This document shows, one piece after another, positions 28,487-37,115 of a stretch of 64,000 bases of DNA; positions within the stretch are counted from its first letter, which is position 1; each line of letters opens with the position of its first letter. Where the stretch lies: positions 287,910 through 351,909 of the forward strand of contig NZ_FNDB01000002.1 in assembly GCF_900099915.1 (NCBI RefSeq), read 5' to 3'. The notes beneath the pieces were generated by a model, which had not been told where the DNA came from, did no database searches, and was given only the letters and a program-made list of their open reading frames with translations. The position numbers were made by a program, and so were the translations under genes. This stretch comes from Flavobacterium omnivorum (GTDB lineage Bacteria > Bacteroidota > Bacteroidia > Flavobacteriales > Flavobacteriaceae).

Positions 28487-28819
28487 ATGAACATTGAAAA
28501 CACAAAAGCCCAGATGCGCAAAGGTGTTCTCGAGTTTTGCATCTTATCTGTATTGAAAGAAAAAGATGCCTATACATCGGAAATATTAGACACCTTGAAA
28601 AACGCAAAATTATTAGTCGTGGAAGGAACCATTTATCCTCTATTAACCCGACTTAAAAACGACGGATTACTCAACTACCGTTGGGAAGAATCGACCTCAG
28701 GACCACCAAGAAAATATTACGGCCTGACCGAAATTGGACAAACTTTTTTAAATGAACTAAATAGCACCTGGACTGAATTATCAGATGCCGTAAACCTAAT
28801 AACCAACCAAAAACAATAG
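28487..28819 (+). CDS. PadR-family transcriptional regulator
   Basis: The protein has 110 residues and is a single winged-helix PadR domain. It begins AQMRKGVLEFCILSVLKEKDAYTSEI, followed by the recognition-helix and wing motif VVEGTIYPLLTRLKNDGLL and GPPRKYYGLTEIG. It lacks the long C-terminal helical domain, as in the compact PadR-s1 type. PadR proteins usually repress neighbouring genes and respond to envelope or membrane-active stress or small molecules. The gene ends 2 bases before the PspC-domain gene, so it very likely autoregulates this operon. No operator was identified. Confidence 0.9.
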   Translation: MNIENTKAQMRKGVLEFCILSVLKEKDAYTSEILDTLKNAKLLVVEGTIYPLLTRLKNDGLLNYRWEESTSGPPRKYYGLTEIGQTFLNELNSTWTELSDAVNLITNQKQ

Positions 28820-28821
28820 TC

Positions 28822-30558
28822 ATGAACAAAACTGTAAATATAAACCTAGGCGGAATGTTCTTTCACATAGATGAAGACGCATACCAAAAAATGACACGTT
28901 ATTTTGACGCTATAAAACGTTCTTTATCCAATTCATCAGGACATGATGAGATCATCAAAGATATTGAAATGCGTGTTTCGGAATTATTGAACGAAAAACA
29001 AAAATCAGACAAATATGTTATTGGTTTTAAAGATGTAGATGAAGTGATTGCCGTAATGGGACAACCGGAAGACTATATCATTGAAGATGATTTTAAAGAG
29101 GCAAATACTACGTACAGCACTGCTAGCCGAAGAACAAAAAAACTATACCGTGACCGAGAAAAAGGGATGATCGGTGGTGTTTCGGCTGGATTAGGACATT
29201 ACTTTGGTGTTGATGCCGTGTGGATCAGAATCGTGCTTATATTATTGGTTTTTGCGGGATTTGGAACTGGAATCCTAGCCTATATCATTCTTTGGATTGT
29301 AACTCCGGAAGCGATCACAACAACTGAAAAACTGGAAATGACTGGAAAACCCGTGACTATTTCAAATATCGAAAAAAAAGTAAGAGAAGAGTTTGAAAAT
29401 GTTTCCGACAAAATAAAAAATGCGGACTACGATAAATACGGCAATCAAATAAAAACAGGTGCTAGCAAAATAGGAAATTCTTTTGGTGATTTTATCATGA
29501 CTATTTTCAAGATTTTCGCTAAGTTCTTAGGCGTAATTTTAATCATCACTGGGATAACAGTATTGTTTTTTCTGCTAATAGGTATTTTCACTTTAGGTTC
29601 CGGTGCATTCATTGATTTTCCTTGGCAAGGTTTTATCGAGGCAGGCAATTTCATGGATTATCCAATATGGGCTTTTGGACTTTTGATGTTCTTTGCCGTT
29701 GGAATTCCTTTCTTTTTCTTAGCATTATTAGGTTTCAAATTATTGGCTCCAAACATGAAATCTATCGGAAACATTGCAAAATACACGTTGTTGGCACTCT
29801 GGTTAATCGCGGTTGCACTAGCGATATCAATTGGAATAAAACAAGCCAGCGCGTTTGCAGTTGATGGACGAGTAGTTAAAAAAGAAACAATCAACTTGAA
29901 TCCAAGTGATACGCTTTTCATCAAATTCAAACACAATGATTATTTTGCTAAAAATGTGGAAGACCGCAACGATTTCATGGTAACTCAAGATTCAACCGGA
30001 AATGATATCATTTATTCAAATGAAGTTAGTTTTAAAATTGAAAAAACAGAGGAGAAAGCACCTTATATCCAAATTGAAAAAGAGGCTAGAGGAAAATCCT
30101 TATCTGATGCAAAACAAAGAGCCGAACAAATTAAATACAGTTACAAAATTATTGGCAACCAATTGATTTTAGACAATTATTTACTAACGGAATTAAAAAA
30201 CAAATACAGAGACCAAGAGATTGAAATAACGTTATTTGTACCAGAAGGACTATTGTTAAAAATTGATTCTAGTGTTCAAAATTACGACAGATCAGACGAC
30301 GAATATTTTAATTTACACTACAGTTCAGACAATTACATTTATAAAGTAGAAAATTCTCAAATAAAATGTTTAAATTGTCCCGCAGATGAAAACGAGTATA
30401 ATGACGTAGATACTGATACTGAAAATGACAGCATCGAAACGTCAGTTACTATCAATGAAGACGGAGTTTCTGTAACGAATGACACTTTGACTAATTCAAA
30501 AAAGAATCTTAAAGAATTAAAAATAAACAAAGACGGTATCATCATTAAAACAAACTAA
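28822..30558 (+). CDS. PspC-domain membrane protein with C-terminal extracytoplasmic region
   Basis: The protein has 578 residues. The N-terminal 100 residues form a small alpha/beta domain (INLGGMFFHIDEDAY, DIEMRVSELLNEK, VMGQPEDY). A PspC domain lies near 110-165 (RDREKGMIGGVSAGLGHYFG, VWIRIVLILLVFAGFGTG, LAYIILWIVTPE). Further transmembrane segments lie near 230-265, 285-310 and 325-345. The C-terminal ~230 residues have the beta-rich character of DUF2807-like surface domains, with an acidic tail and one CLNC motif. PspC proteins sense or respond to inner-membrane stress. It is the second gene of a tight operon (2-base gap each side). The role in envelope homeostasis is inferred from family and context. 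Confidence 0.9.
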   Translation: MNKTVNINLGGMFFHIDEDAYQKMTRYFDAIKRSLSNSSGHDEIIKDIEMRVSELLNEKQKSDKYVIGFKDVDEVIAVMGQPEDYIIEDDFKEANTTYSTASRRTKKLYRDREKGMIGGVSAGLGHYFGVDAVWIRIVLILLVFAGFGTGILAYIILWIVTPEAITTTEKLEMTGKPVTISNIEKKVREEFENVSDKIKNADYDKYGNQIKTGASKIGNSFGDFIMTIFKIFAKFLGVILIITGITVLFFLLIGIFTLGSGAFIDFPWQGFIEAGNFMDYPIWAFGLLMFFAVGIPFFFLALLGFKLLAPNMKSIGNIAKYTLLALWLIAVALAISIGIKQASAFAVDGRVVKKETINLNPSDTLFIKFKHNDYFAKNVEDRNDFMVTQDSTGNDIIYSNEVSFKIEKTEEKAPYIQIEKEARGKSLSDAKQRAEQIKYSYKIIGNQLILDNYLLTELKNKYRDQEIEITLFVPEGLLLKIDSSVQNYDRSDDEYFNLHYSSDNYIYKVENSQIKCLNCPADENEYNDVDTDTENDSIETSVTINEDGVSVTNDTLTNSKKNLKELKINKDGIIIKTN

Positions 30559-30560
30559 TC

Positions 30561-31301
30561 ATGTTAAAAGTCATCACATTAATTACCAAGTTTATTGTAA
30601 TAGCATTGACAGCTTTGTTATTCGCATCGTGCAACCACTCCATTAATTTGAATTCAATAGAAGGGAGCGGAAATGTCACGACCGAGAAAAGAAATGTTGA
30701 AGATGATTTCAAGAGCATAGAGGTTAACAATGGCATTGATGTAGTTATTGTACAAGCTGATAAAACAGAAATAGTTGTGGAAGCAGATGATAATTTACAA
30801 AAACACATTACTACAAAAGTTAAAAATGGAACCCTGGTTATTTCTTGTGACAAAAATTATTTTATCAATACCGGTTCTAAAAAAGTGATGGTTAAAATGC
30901 CTATAATTGATGAATTAGAAGCTACGAGCAGTGCCACAATTACGAGTAAGAATACATTGAAAGGCGAAAACGTCCGTTTGAATACTTCGAGTGGGGCAAG
31001 TATTGATTTAAGCATCGAATCGGATACTATTACTTGCGATGCCAGCAGCGGTAGTACGATCACAATAAATGGAAAAGCACTTCAGACGAAAACCACCGCA
31101 TCAAGTGGGAGCGAAATTAATGCTGATGAATTATTAGCTAATGAGGTAACCGCCGATGTTTCCAGTGGAGCTTCCATAAGTGTTCATCCAATTGTAAAAT
31201 TAGTGGCACAAGCATCCAGCGGAGGAAATATCTCCTACGCCGTACAACCAAAATCAATTCAAAAAGAAACCAGTTCTGGCGGCAGCATAAGTCGACTATA
31301 G
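30561..31301 (+). CDS. DUF2807 (head GIN domain) lipoprotein
   Basis: The protein has 246 residues. A lipoprotein signal peptide ends in the lipobox LFASC (Cys24), so it is predicted to be lipid-anchored. A DUF2807 'head GIN/putative auto-transporter adhesin' domain follows: a right-handed beta-helix-like array with GSGNV, F.SIEVNNGIDV, VEADDNL, then repeating SSGA/SSGS turns (TSSGASIDL, DASSGSTI, ASSGSEI, DVSSGASI, ASSGGNI, TSSGGSI). It lies 2 bases after the PspC gene and ends the first transcription segment, being followed by a strong terminator. The function of the domain is not established despite the adhesin label. Confidence 0.88.
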   Translation: MLKVITLITKFIVIALTALLFASCNHSINLNSIEGSGNVTTEKRNVEDDFKSIEVNNGIDVVIVQADKTEIVVEADDNLQKHITTKVKNGTLVISCDKNYFINTGSKKVMVKMPIIDELEATSSATITSKNTLKGENVRLNTSSGASIDLSIESDTITCDASSGSTITINGKALQTKTTASSGSEINADELLANEVTADVSSGASISVHPIVKLVAQASSGGNISYAVQPKSIQKETSSGGSISRL

Positions 31302-31326
31302 TTAATACTTCAAGTAAATATAATAG

Positions 31327-31358
31327 AAATCATCCATCACAAGTGGATGATTTTTTTA
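31327..31358 (+). terminator. Rho-independent terminator
   Basis: AAATCATCCA pairs with TGGATGATTT around a TCACAAG-type loop and is followed by a T-run. It lies between the two DUF2807 genes and partly or fully separates them. Confidence 0.85.
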
Positions 31359-31386
31359 TATTTGTGTAGACTCAAACCAACTAATC

Positions 31387-32220
31387 ATGAAAAAATATAC
31401 ACTTATACTCATGCTCCTTTTGTCAACCGCATTGACTTTGGCACAGAAAAAGAAAAAAATAAAAGGATCAAAAACAGTTACAGTAGAACAACGGGAAGTA
31501 GGGAATTTTGAAGCGTTGGTAGTTGAAGACAACCTAGAAGTCCATTTGCAAAGAGGCGAAAAAACCGAACTAAAAATTGAGGCCGATGATAACCTGCACG
31601 ATATTATTTCTTTGGATTTAAGTGATAATATATTGCGCATTTACACCACAAAGCAAGCCACCAATTATAAAAAAACAATAGTGAGAGTGACCTATACCAA
31701 AGATTTGAGTCTCATTACGTCAAAAGATGAATCGACCGTTAATGCGATACAGGAACTTTTACTGAATACCATTACACTAAAAGCACATGATGCTTCCAAA
31801 TTATTTTTGAATGTCAACACCAAGGATTTCTTACTTCAGGCAGACGATAAATCAAAAACAGAATTGAATTTAAAATCAGAAAATACAACTATTGAATTAA
31901 GTAAAAATGCATCTCTGAAAGCCTTAGTTAACACTACTGATTTGAAAATGGATATGTACCAAAAATCAGAAGCTACATTAGAGGGAAGTGCTATAAATAC
32001 GATGCTTCGATTGGACAATAACGCCTTATTTACCGGAAACAAGTTCACCACCAAAAATGCCGATATCACCACCGAAAGTTATTCCAACTGTAGTTTATTT
32101 GTGGAAACTGCCGTGATTATTGACGCCGCTAATAAATCAGAAATCCAATTAGTAGGTGCTCCAAAAATTGAAATCAGAAAATTTGCTGATGAAGCAAAAT
32201 TGCTTAAGAAATTGAAATAG
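31387..32220 (+). CDS. Second DUF2807 domain protein
   Basis: The protein has 277 residues with a signal peptide (MKKYTLILMLLLSTALTLAQ) and no lipobox, so it is soluble-periplasmic or surface-exposed. The DUF2807-like beta-helix has the same opening as the previous gene (VGNFEALVVEDNLEVHLQRGEKTELKIEADDNLHDII). Unlike its neighbour, it lacks the glycine/serine turns and uses charged ones (HDASKLF, ADDKSKTEL, KNASLKAL). It ends LLKKLK. The two look like ancient tandem duplicates with divergent surfaces. It follows a terminator, so it may be expressed separately or at lower level than the PadR operon. Confidence 0.82.
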   Translation: MKKYTLILMLLLSTALTLAQKKKKIKGSKTVTVEQREVGNFEALVVEDNLEVHLQRGEKTELKIEADDNLHDIISLDLSDNILRIYTTKQATNYKKTIVRVTYTKDLSLITSKDESTVNAIQELLLNTITLKAHDASKLFLNVNTKDFLLQADDKSKTELNLKSENTTIELSKNASLKALVNTTDLKMDMYQKSEATLEGSAINTMLRLDNNALFTGNKFTTKNADITTESYSNCSLFVETAVIIDAANKSEIQLVGAPKIEIRKFADEAKLLKKLK

Positions 32221-32288
32221 TCCGCTCCCCAACCCTCTCCAAAGGAGAGAGAGAAAAAGATAAGATTGCTATTATATATTCTAACAAC

Positions 32289-32325
32289 AAAAAGTCCCAC
32301 TTGCTATGGCAAATGGGACTTTTTC
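32289..32325. terminator. Bidirectional terminator
   Basis: AAAAGTCCCA.TTGC pairs with GCAA.TGGGACTTTTT with A and T runs on the two sides. It lies between the convergent DUF2807 and trxB genes and can serve both. A separate CTCTCC/GGAGAG hairpin sits at 32235-32249. Confidence 0.9.
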
Positions 32326-32348
32326 AATTTTAACTTTTCTGGCTATGA

Positions 32349-33296
32349 TTATTCTTTTGCAGCTAAATATCTTTCCGCATCAAGAGCAGCCATACAACCT
32401 GTACCTGCAGCAGTTATTGCCTGACGATACACATGATCTGCAGCATCACCGGCGACGAAAACACCTTCCACATTTGTTTTAGAACTTCCTGGAGTATTAA
32501 TAATATACCCTGTTTCATCTAAGGAGATGTATTTTTTAAAAATATCGGTATTTGGTTTATGGCCAATAGCGACAAAGAAACCAGTGGCTTCAATTTCAAA
32601 AGTTTCATTTGTTGTTTTATTAAGTGCTTTTACACCAGTAACAACTTGCTCATCACCTAAAACTTCGATCGTGTCATGATTCATCAAAATCGTAATATTC
32701 TCTGTTTTGCGAACGCGTTCTTCCATAATTTTAGAAGCTCTGAATTTTTCACTACGCACAAGCATCGTTACTTTTTTACATAATTTAGATAAATAGTGTG
32801 CCTCTTCACAAGCTGAATCTCCAGCTCCAACGATTACTACCTCTTGATTTCTATAGAAAAAACCGTCACATACCGCACAAGCCGAAACTCCACCACCCAT
32901 TTTTAAATAGTGTTGCTCAGAAGGCAACCCTAAGTATTTAGCCGAAGCTCCAGTAGAAATAATTACTGTTTCGCAGTGCAATTCTTTTACATCATTGATC
33001 CAAACTTTGAAAACATCTCCGGAAAAGTCAACTTTTGTAGCCCAACCATCGCGAACATCAGTCCCAAAACGCTGCGCTTGGGCTTGTAACCCAACCATCA
33101 TTTCAGGCCCCGTTATTCCTTCAGGATTTCCTGGCCAGTTTTCTACTTCATTAGTTGTTGTTAGTTGGCCTCCAGGCTGCATTCCTTGGTATAAAACTGG
33201 AAACATATTAGCTCTGGCTGCATAAATAGCAGCAGTATAACCTGCAGGACCAGAACCTATAATAAGACATTTGATTTTTTCGATTGTATCAGACAT
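32349..33296 (-). CDS. trxB: Thioredoxin-disulfide reductase
   Basis: The enzyme has 315 residues from the ATG at 33296. This FAD flavoenzyme passes NADPH electrons to thioredoxin in the cytoplasm. An FAD-binding GSGPAG lies near 14-19. The redox-active CAVC (Cys140, Cys143) is in the NADPH domain, with the NADPH-binding GAGDSACEEA near 157. A C-terminal FAD motif GVFVAGDAAD is followed by RQAITAAGTGCMAALDAERYL. A TTG ten codons upstream is in frame but overlaps a perfect -7 promoter element (33324-33331), so the ATG is preferred. It is probably monocistronic, ending at a bidirectional terminator. Confidence 0.96.
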   Translation of the reverse strand: MSDTIEKIKCLIIGSGPAGYTAAIYAARANMFPVLYQGMQPGGQLTTTNEVENWPGNPEGITGPEMMVGLQAQAQRFGTDVRDGWATKVDFSGDVFKVWINDVKELHCETVIISTGASAKYLGLPSEQHYLKMGGGVSACAVCDGFFYRNQEVVIVGAGDSACEEAHYLSKLCKKVTMLVRSEKFRASKIMEERVRKTENITILMNHDTIEVLGDEQVVTGVKALNKTTNETFEIEATGFFVAIGHKPNTDIFKKYISLDETGYIINTPGSSKTNVEGVFVAGDAADHVYRQAITAAGTGCMAALDAERYLAAKE

Positions 33297-33323
33297 AGTG
33301 TGTGAATTATAATTTTTACCGTG

Positions 33324-33331
33324 CAAAAATA
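33324..33331 (-). promoter_or_regulatory. -7 promoter element of trxB
   Basis: The minus strand reads TATTTTTG, a full match to TAnnTTTG, 27 bases before the trxB ATG. It decides against the upstream TTG start. No clear -33 TTG was found. Confidence 0.6.
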
Positions 33332-33387
33332 GGATATAATTACGGTAGAAAGGACGTTGAAGTATCAGTTTTAATTATTTGGTAATA

Positions 33388-33425
33388 AAAAAATCCCTTC
33401 TGTACTGCTACAGAAAGGATTTTTT
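33388..33425 (-). terminator. Terminator of tRNA-Pro
   Basis: AAATCC.TTCTGT pairs with ACAGAA.GGATTT around ACTGCT with an A-run on the plus strand, which gives a T-run on the minus strand. It starts directly after the tRNA 3' end. Confidence 0.85.
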
Positions 33426-33426
33426 G

Positions 33427-33501
33427 TCGGGGTGGCAGGATTCGAACCTGCGGCCTCCTGCTCCCAAAGCAGGCGCGATAACCGAGCTACGCTACACCCC
33501 G
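33427..33501 (-). tRNA. tRNA-Pro (UGG anticodon)
   Basis: The 75-base cloverleaf has a 7-bp acceptor stem (CGGGGTG / CACCCCG). The anticodon stem-loop CCTGC-TTTGGGA-GCAGG has TGG as the anticodon, and the T-arm is GCAGG-TTCGAAT-CCTGC. The discriminator is A and CCA is not encoded. A perfect promoter lies 10 bases upstream and a terminator directly downstream. Confidence 0.96.
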
Positions 33502-33511
33502 AAAGCGGGTG

Positions 33512-33542
33512 CAAAGATAGCATTATTATTGGCTTAAGCAAA
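33512..33542 (-). promoter_or_regulatory. Promoter of tRNA-Pro
   Basis: The minus strand shows -33 TTTG (33542-33539), a 19-base spacer and -7 TATCTTTG (33519-33512), 10 bases before the mature tRNA 5' end. It is the best match to the Bacteroidota consensus in the window. Confidence 0.8.
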
Positions 33543-33839
33543 CTATTGCAGAAATTAAGAAACAATTTTATTAGAACAGCAATTCGCTTACATCACTGTC
33601 GACCGTAGCTTTTTGAGAGTCAGTAGTCTTTGCTAAGATGGCAGTAAATAACCTGACATTCAGATTTCGCATTTTTATTGAATTAAAAGAACACCGCATG
33701 CCGCTTTCAAAAGCAAAGCTGTTTTAACTAATTAGAAATGTCAAATAGCGAGGAATCAAGCTTTAACAAATGTTAACAAAATAGATTTTTAGAAACCATA
33801 AATAATTGTATTTTTACGGTTCAAAATTTAGAAAAATAA
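33543..33839. other. Intergenic region upstream of parA
   Basis: Together with the tRNA promoter this makes a 338-base gap between tRNA-Pro and parA. A near-consensus TATTTTTA occurs at 33809-33816, 24 bases before parA. I see no parS-like palindrome, ORF or other structure. Confidence 0.5.
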
Positions 33840-34607
33840 ATGGGCAAAATCATCGCGATTGCTAATCAAAAAGGAGGCGTTGGAAAGACTACAACATCAG
33901 TTAATCTTGCGGCTTCATTGGGAGTTTTAGAAAAAAAAGTATTACTTATTGATGCTGATCCACAGGCAAATGCCTCATCAGGATTAGGAATTGATGTCGA
34001 ATCTGTTGAAATAGGAACGTATCAAATTCTAGAACACAGTCACACACCAAAAGAGGCCATCATAAAATGTACTGCAATAAATGTAGATGTGATTCCCTCG
34101 CATATTGATCTTGTAGCCATTGAAATTGAATTGGTAGATAAAGAAAATCGGGAATATATGCTTAAAAAGGCACTAGAAAGTGTCAAGGACGACTATGATT
34201 TTATCATCATAGATTGTGCGCCATCGTTAGGATTACTTACATTAAATGCTTTGACAGCGGCGGATTCTGTAATTATCCCAATTCAGTGCGAATATTTTGC
34301 ATTAGAAGGTTTGGGGAAATTGCTGAACACCATCAAAAGTATCCAAAAAATTCACAATCCAGATTTAGACATTGAAGGATTGTTATTGACAATGTTTGAC
34401 TCCCGTTTGCGTTTGTCCAATCAAGTGGTAGAAGAGGTGCAGAAACATTTTAATGATATGGTTTTTGAGACTATAATTCAGAGAAATGTGAAATTGAGTG
34501 AAGCACCAAGTTTTGGCGAAAGCATCATAAATTATGACGCAACAAGCAAAGGAGCAACTAATTATTTGCACCTAGCTCAAGAAGTTATAAAGAAAAACAG
34601 TAAATAG
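33840..34607 (+). CDS. parA: ParA/Soj chromosome-partitioning ATPase
   Basis: The protein has 255 residues. This deviant-Walker ATPase positions the chromosome origin with ParB. The deviant Walker A is KGGVGKTTT near residues 11-19, with both lysines. LLIDADPQANASSGLG follows near 38, Walker B IIIDCAPSLG near 124, and the C-terminal RNVKLSEAPSFG and YDATSKGATNY are typical of chromosomal Soj. Length is normal. parB starts 4 bases after the stop, so the two are an operon. The long run of housekeeping genes behind it supports a chromosomal rather than plasmid locus. Confidence 0.96.
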   Translation: MGKIIAIANQKGGVGKTTTSVNLAASLGVLEKKVLLIDADPQANASSGLGIDVESVEIGTYQILEHSHTPKEAIIKCTAINVDVIPSHIDLVAIEIELVDKENREYMLKKALESVKDDYDFIIIDCAPSLGLLTLNALTAADSVIIPIQCEYFALEGLGKLLNTIKSIQKIHNPDLDIEGLLLTMFDSRLRLSNQVVEEVQKHFNDMVFETIIQRNVKLSEAPSFGESIINYDATSKGATNYLHLAQEVIKKNSK

Positions 34608-34611
34608 TTTT

Positions 34612-35511
34612 ATGGCAAAAGCAATAAAAAAACAAGCCTTAGGCCGAGGATTATCCGCCTTATTAAAAGACCCTGAGAACGATATCAAATCTGTTGCAGA
34701 TAAAAATGCAGATAAAGTTGTAGGAAACATCATTGAGCTTGAAATTGAAGCAATTGAGATTAATCCTTTTCAGCCCCGAAGTAATTTCAATGAGGAATCC
34801 CTTAGAGAATTAGCCACATCTATTAAAGAACTTGGTGTAATTCAGCCTATTACCGTTAGGAAATTAGATTTTAATAAATACCAATTAATATCTGGAGAGC
34901 GACGTCTTCGTGCTTCTACTTTAGTTGGATTAACAACGGTGCCCGCTTATATCCGAATCGCAAATGACAATGAATCATTGGTTATGGCCTTGGTGGAAAA
35001 CATCCAGCGCCATGATTTAGATCCAATAGAAATTGCCCTTTCGTACCAACGTTTGATTGATGAAATTCAATTAACACAGGAACAAATGAGTGAACGCGTT
35101 GGTAAAAAACGCTCTACAATTGCTAATTACTTAAGGCTTTTAAAGTTGGATCCAATAATCCAAACGGGCATTCGTGATGGCTTTATCAGCATGGGTCATG
35201 GAAGAGCCATAATCAATATTGAAGATCAAGACATTCAAACGGATATTTATCAGAAAATTGTAAGCCAAAATCTTTCGGTACGTGACACGGAAGCTTTGGT
35301 AAAAAATTATCAGGAAAGCTTAAAACCTAGGCCAGTATCTAAGCCAAAAGCTGCTTCATTTGAAATCGCAGAATCTCAAAAAAGCACTTTTACAACTTAT
35401 TTTGGAACCAAAGTAGATGTTAAAGTGGCTGGTAATGGTAAAGGAAAAATAACCATTCCTTTTCACTCAGAAGAAGATTTCAACAGAATTATCAAACTAA
35501 TAAACGAATAG
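34612..35511 (+). CDS. parB: ParB/Spo0J chromosome-partitioning protein
   Basis: The protein has 299 residues. The N-terminal ParB/sulfiredoxin-like CTPase fold carries the signature ISGERRLRAS near residues 93-102, preceded by NPFQPR (near 51). The central HTH domain has VENIQRHDLDPIE, then MSERVGKKRSTIANYLRLLKL and GHGRAIINI. The C-terminal dimerisation domain ends with FHSEEDFNRIIKLINE. It binds parS sites, loads SMC and works with ParA. An N-terminal KKQALGRGLSALL motif is the usual ParA-activating stretch. No parS palindrome was seen in the window. Its stop overlaps the GTG start of the next gene. Confidence 0.96.
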   Translation: MAKAIKKQALGRGLSALLKDPENDIKSVADKNADKVVGNIIELEIEAIEINPFQPRSNFNEESLRELATSIKELGVIQPITVRKLDFNKYQLISGERRLRASTLVGLTTVPAYIRIANDNESLVMALVENIQRHDLDPIEIALSYQRLIDEIQLTQEQMSERVGKKRSTIANYLRLLKLDPIIQTGIRDGFISMGHGRAIINIEDQDIQTDIYQKIVSQNLSVRDTEALVKNYQESLKPRPVSKPKAASFEIAESQKSTFTTYFGTKVDVKVAGNGKGKITIPFHSEEDFNRIIKLINE

Positions 35512-36071
35512 TGACTAAAATCATTTTCATCGCTCTATTCCTTTTTTCGTTAGGAAACACTGCCGTTTTTGCACAAACGGAAACAGAAGCGGTGTTGGTC
35601 GCTACCGATACTTTGAAATCAAATGATATAGACCCGCTGACTCCCGCAAAAGCAGCGTTCTATTCGGCCATTTTACCGGGACTAGGCCAAGCTTACAACA
35701 AAAAATATTGGAAAATACCACTTGTATACGGAGCGCTAGGAACCAGTATTTATTTTTATATTGATAACAATAAAAAATACAATCAATATAGAGACGCCTA
35801 CAAAAGCAGATTGGAGGGATTAGTCACAGATGACTTAGCTTTCCTTGACAACAATCGATTAATTGCCGGACAAAAATTCTACCAACGCAACCGCGATTTA
35901 TCAGCTTTAGTTACGTTGGCATTTTATGCCTTAAATATTCTTGACGCCAATGTAGATGCGGCTTTAATACAGTTTAATGTTGATGAAAACTTATCGGTAA
36001 GACCCGTTCTTTACCCAAATGATGTAACATTTAAGACAAATGTAGGACTAACATTTAATTATACTTTCTAG
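35511..36071 (+). CDS. DUF5683 membrane protein
   Basis: The protein has 186 residues with a GTG start overlapping the last base of the parB stop, which indicates translational coupling. A signal peptide (LFLFSLGNTAVFAQ) precedes the DUF5683 core: TPAKAAFYSAILPGLGQAYNKKYWKIPLVYGALGTSIYFY, a Gly/Pro-rich helical-hairpin motif. A conserved RDLSALVTLAFYALNILDANVDA helix and a C-terminal beta strand (GLTFNYTF) complete it. The last strand ending in Phe hints at outer-membrane insertion. The family is widespread in Bacteroidota next to parAB and dapB, and its function is unknown. Confidence 0.88.
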   Translation: MTKIIFIALFLFSLGNTAVFAQTETEAVLVATDTLKSNDIDPLTPAKAAFYSAILPGLGQAYNKKYWKIPLVYGALGTSIYFYIDNNKKYNQYRDAYKSRLEGLVTDDLAFLDNNRLIAGQKFYQRNRDLSALVTLAFYALNILDANVDAALIQFNVDENLSVRPVLYPNDVTFKTNVGLTFNYTF

Positions 36072-36113
36072 TCCAATTTCGAAAACAAGGAAGCTATCAA
36101 ACAAACGATCAGT

Positions 36114-36314
36114 ATGTCATTACTCACTAAAATAGGTAAGAAATATTTTTTTATCATTACCACAGTTTTACTGTTAATTACTTTAATAAATTATTCAGAA
36201 ATTCAAGCATTGGAACCTATTCGAATGAATAATTTCTTCTCTGGGTTCATCGCTGGAATTTTGCTAGGACTCCTGTTTGCAGGACTGCTGCAGTATTCAA
36301 AATTTAAAAAATAA
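36114..36314 (+). CDS. Small two-segment membrane protein
   Basis: The product has 66 residues: KKYFFIITTVLLLITLINYS (segment 1), a short loop, then FFSGFIAGILLGLLFAGLLQYS (segment 2, Gly-rich) and a KFKK tail. It lies between the DUF5683 gene and dapB in the same direction and ends 4 bases before dapB, which favours a real gene translated with dapB. No family is recognised; the Gly-rich second helix is typical of small helix-packing membrane proteins. Confidence 0.7.
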   Translation: MSLLTKIGKKYFFIITTVLLLITLINYSEIQALEPIRMNNFFSGFIAGILLGLLFAGLLQYSKFKK

Positions 36315-36318
36315 ACAA

Positions 36319-37017
36319 ATGAAAATTGCGCTTTTAGGATACGGAAAAATGGGTCAGGTAATTGAGCGAATTGCACTGGAAAGAGGACATGAAATTGTTT
36401 TGAAAAAAGAGGAAAACAACACTTTTGAGGGACTTTCTACAGCAGATGTAGCTATTGACTTTAGCGTCCCAACAGCTGCGGTGACCAATATTTCTGCTTG
36501 TTTTCATGCAAACGTACCTGTTATTTCCGGTACCACAGGCTGGCTAGAAAATTATGACGAAATGACCAAACTATGTGCCGCTACAAATGGCGGATTCATT
36601 TCTAGTTCAAACTTTAGTTTAGGAGTGAATATCTTCTTTGAAATCAACGAACATTTGGCTAAAATTATGGCGAAATTCAAATCCTATTCTGTTGTAATGG
36701 AAGAAATTCATCACACCCAAAAACTAGATGCACCTAGCGGTACAGCAATATCATTAGCCAAAGGAGTAATTGAAAATAGCTCCTACACCAACTGGACTTT
36801 AGAAAGCCCAGATACTACGCAAATTCATATCGCTACCAAGCGCATTGGAACAGTCCCAGGGACACACACGGTGACTTACAACTCAGCGGTAGACGCTATC
36901 GAAATAAAACACACTGCACACAATCGCGAAGGCTTTGCGCTTGGAGCAATTATTGCCGCAGAATGGATTGTGGGTAAACAGGGTGTTTTTACAATGAAAG
37001 ACGTACTGGAATTTTAA
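36319..37017 (+). CDS. dapB: 4-Hydroxy-tetrahydrodipicolinate reductase
   Basis: The enzyme has 232 residues from the ATG at 36319, which directly precedes the Rossmann start MKIALLGYGKMGQ. It reduces hydroxy-tetrahydrodipicolinate in the lysine/diaminopimelate pathway. The nucleotide-binding GYGKMG lies at 7-12, DFSVPTA near 52, and SGTTGW near 75. The catalytic and substrate-binding stretch EEIHHTQKLDAPSGTA contains the family's HH and K.D.PSGTA. The C-terminal EIKHTAHNREGFALGAIIAAEW is typical. An upstream in-frame ATG at 36277 lies inside the small membrane-protein gene and is not preferred. Confidence 0.95.
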   Translation: MKIALLGYGKMGQVIERIALERGHEIVLKKEENNTFEGLSTADVAIDFSVPTAAVTNISACFHANVPVISGTTGWLENYDEMTKLCAATNGGFISSSNFSLGVNIFFEINEHLAKIMAKFKSYSVVMEEIHHTQKLDAPSGTAISLAKGVIENSSYTNWTLESPDTTQIHIATKRIGTVPGTHTVTYNSAVDAIEIKHTAHNREGFALGAIIAAEWIVGKQGVFTMKDVLEF

Positions 37018-37115
37018 GAGCATCATAATAGCAATTTAGAGCGTTCGATTTTAATAACTGATAAAACGTTTTGATTTTCATAAAACAAATAAAACATTAA
37101 CCTAATAAACATATT

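Noticed and set aside
32349-33326. trxB start at the upstream TTG (33326)
   Set aside because: That codon lies inside a perfect TAnnTTTG element, and the ATG at 33296 gives the normal family start.
33840-35511. parAB as a plasmid or mobile-element partition system
   Set aside because: The proteins have chromosomal Soj/Spo0J features and are followed by dapB, lepB and other housekeeping genes; no replication or mobilisation gene is present.
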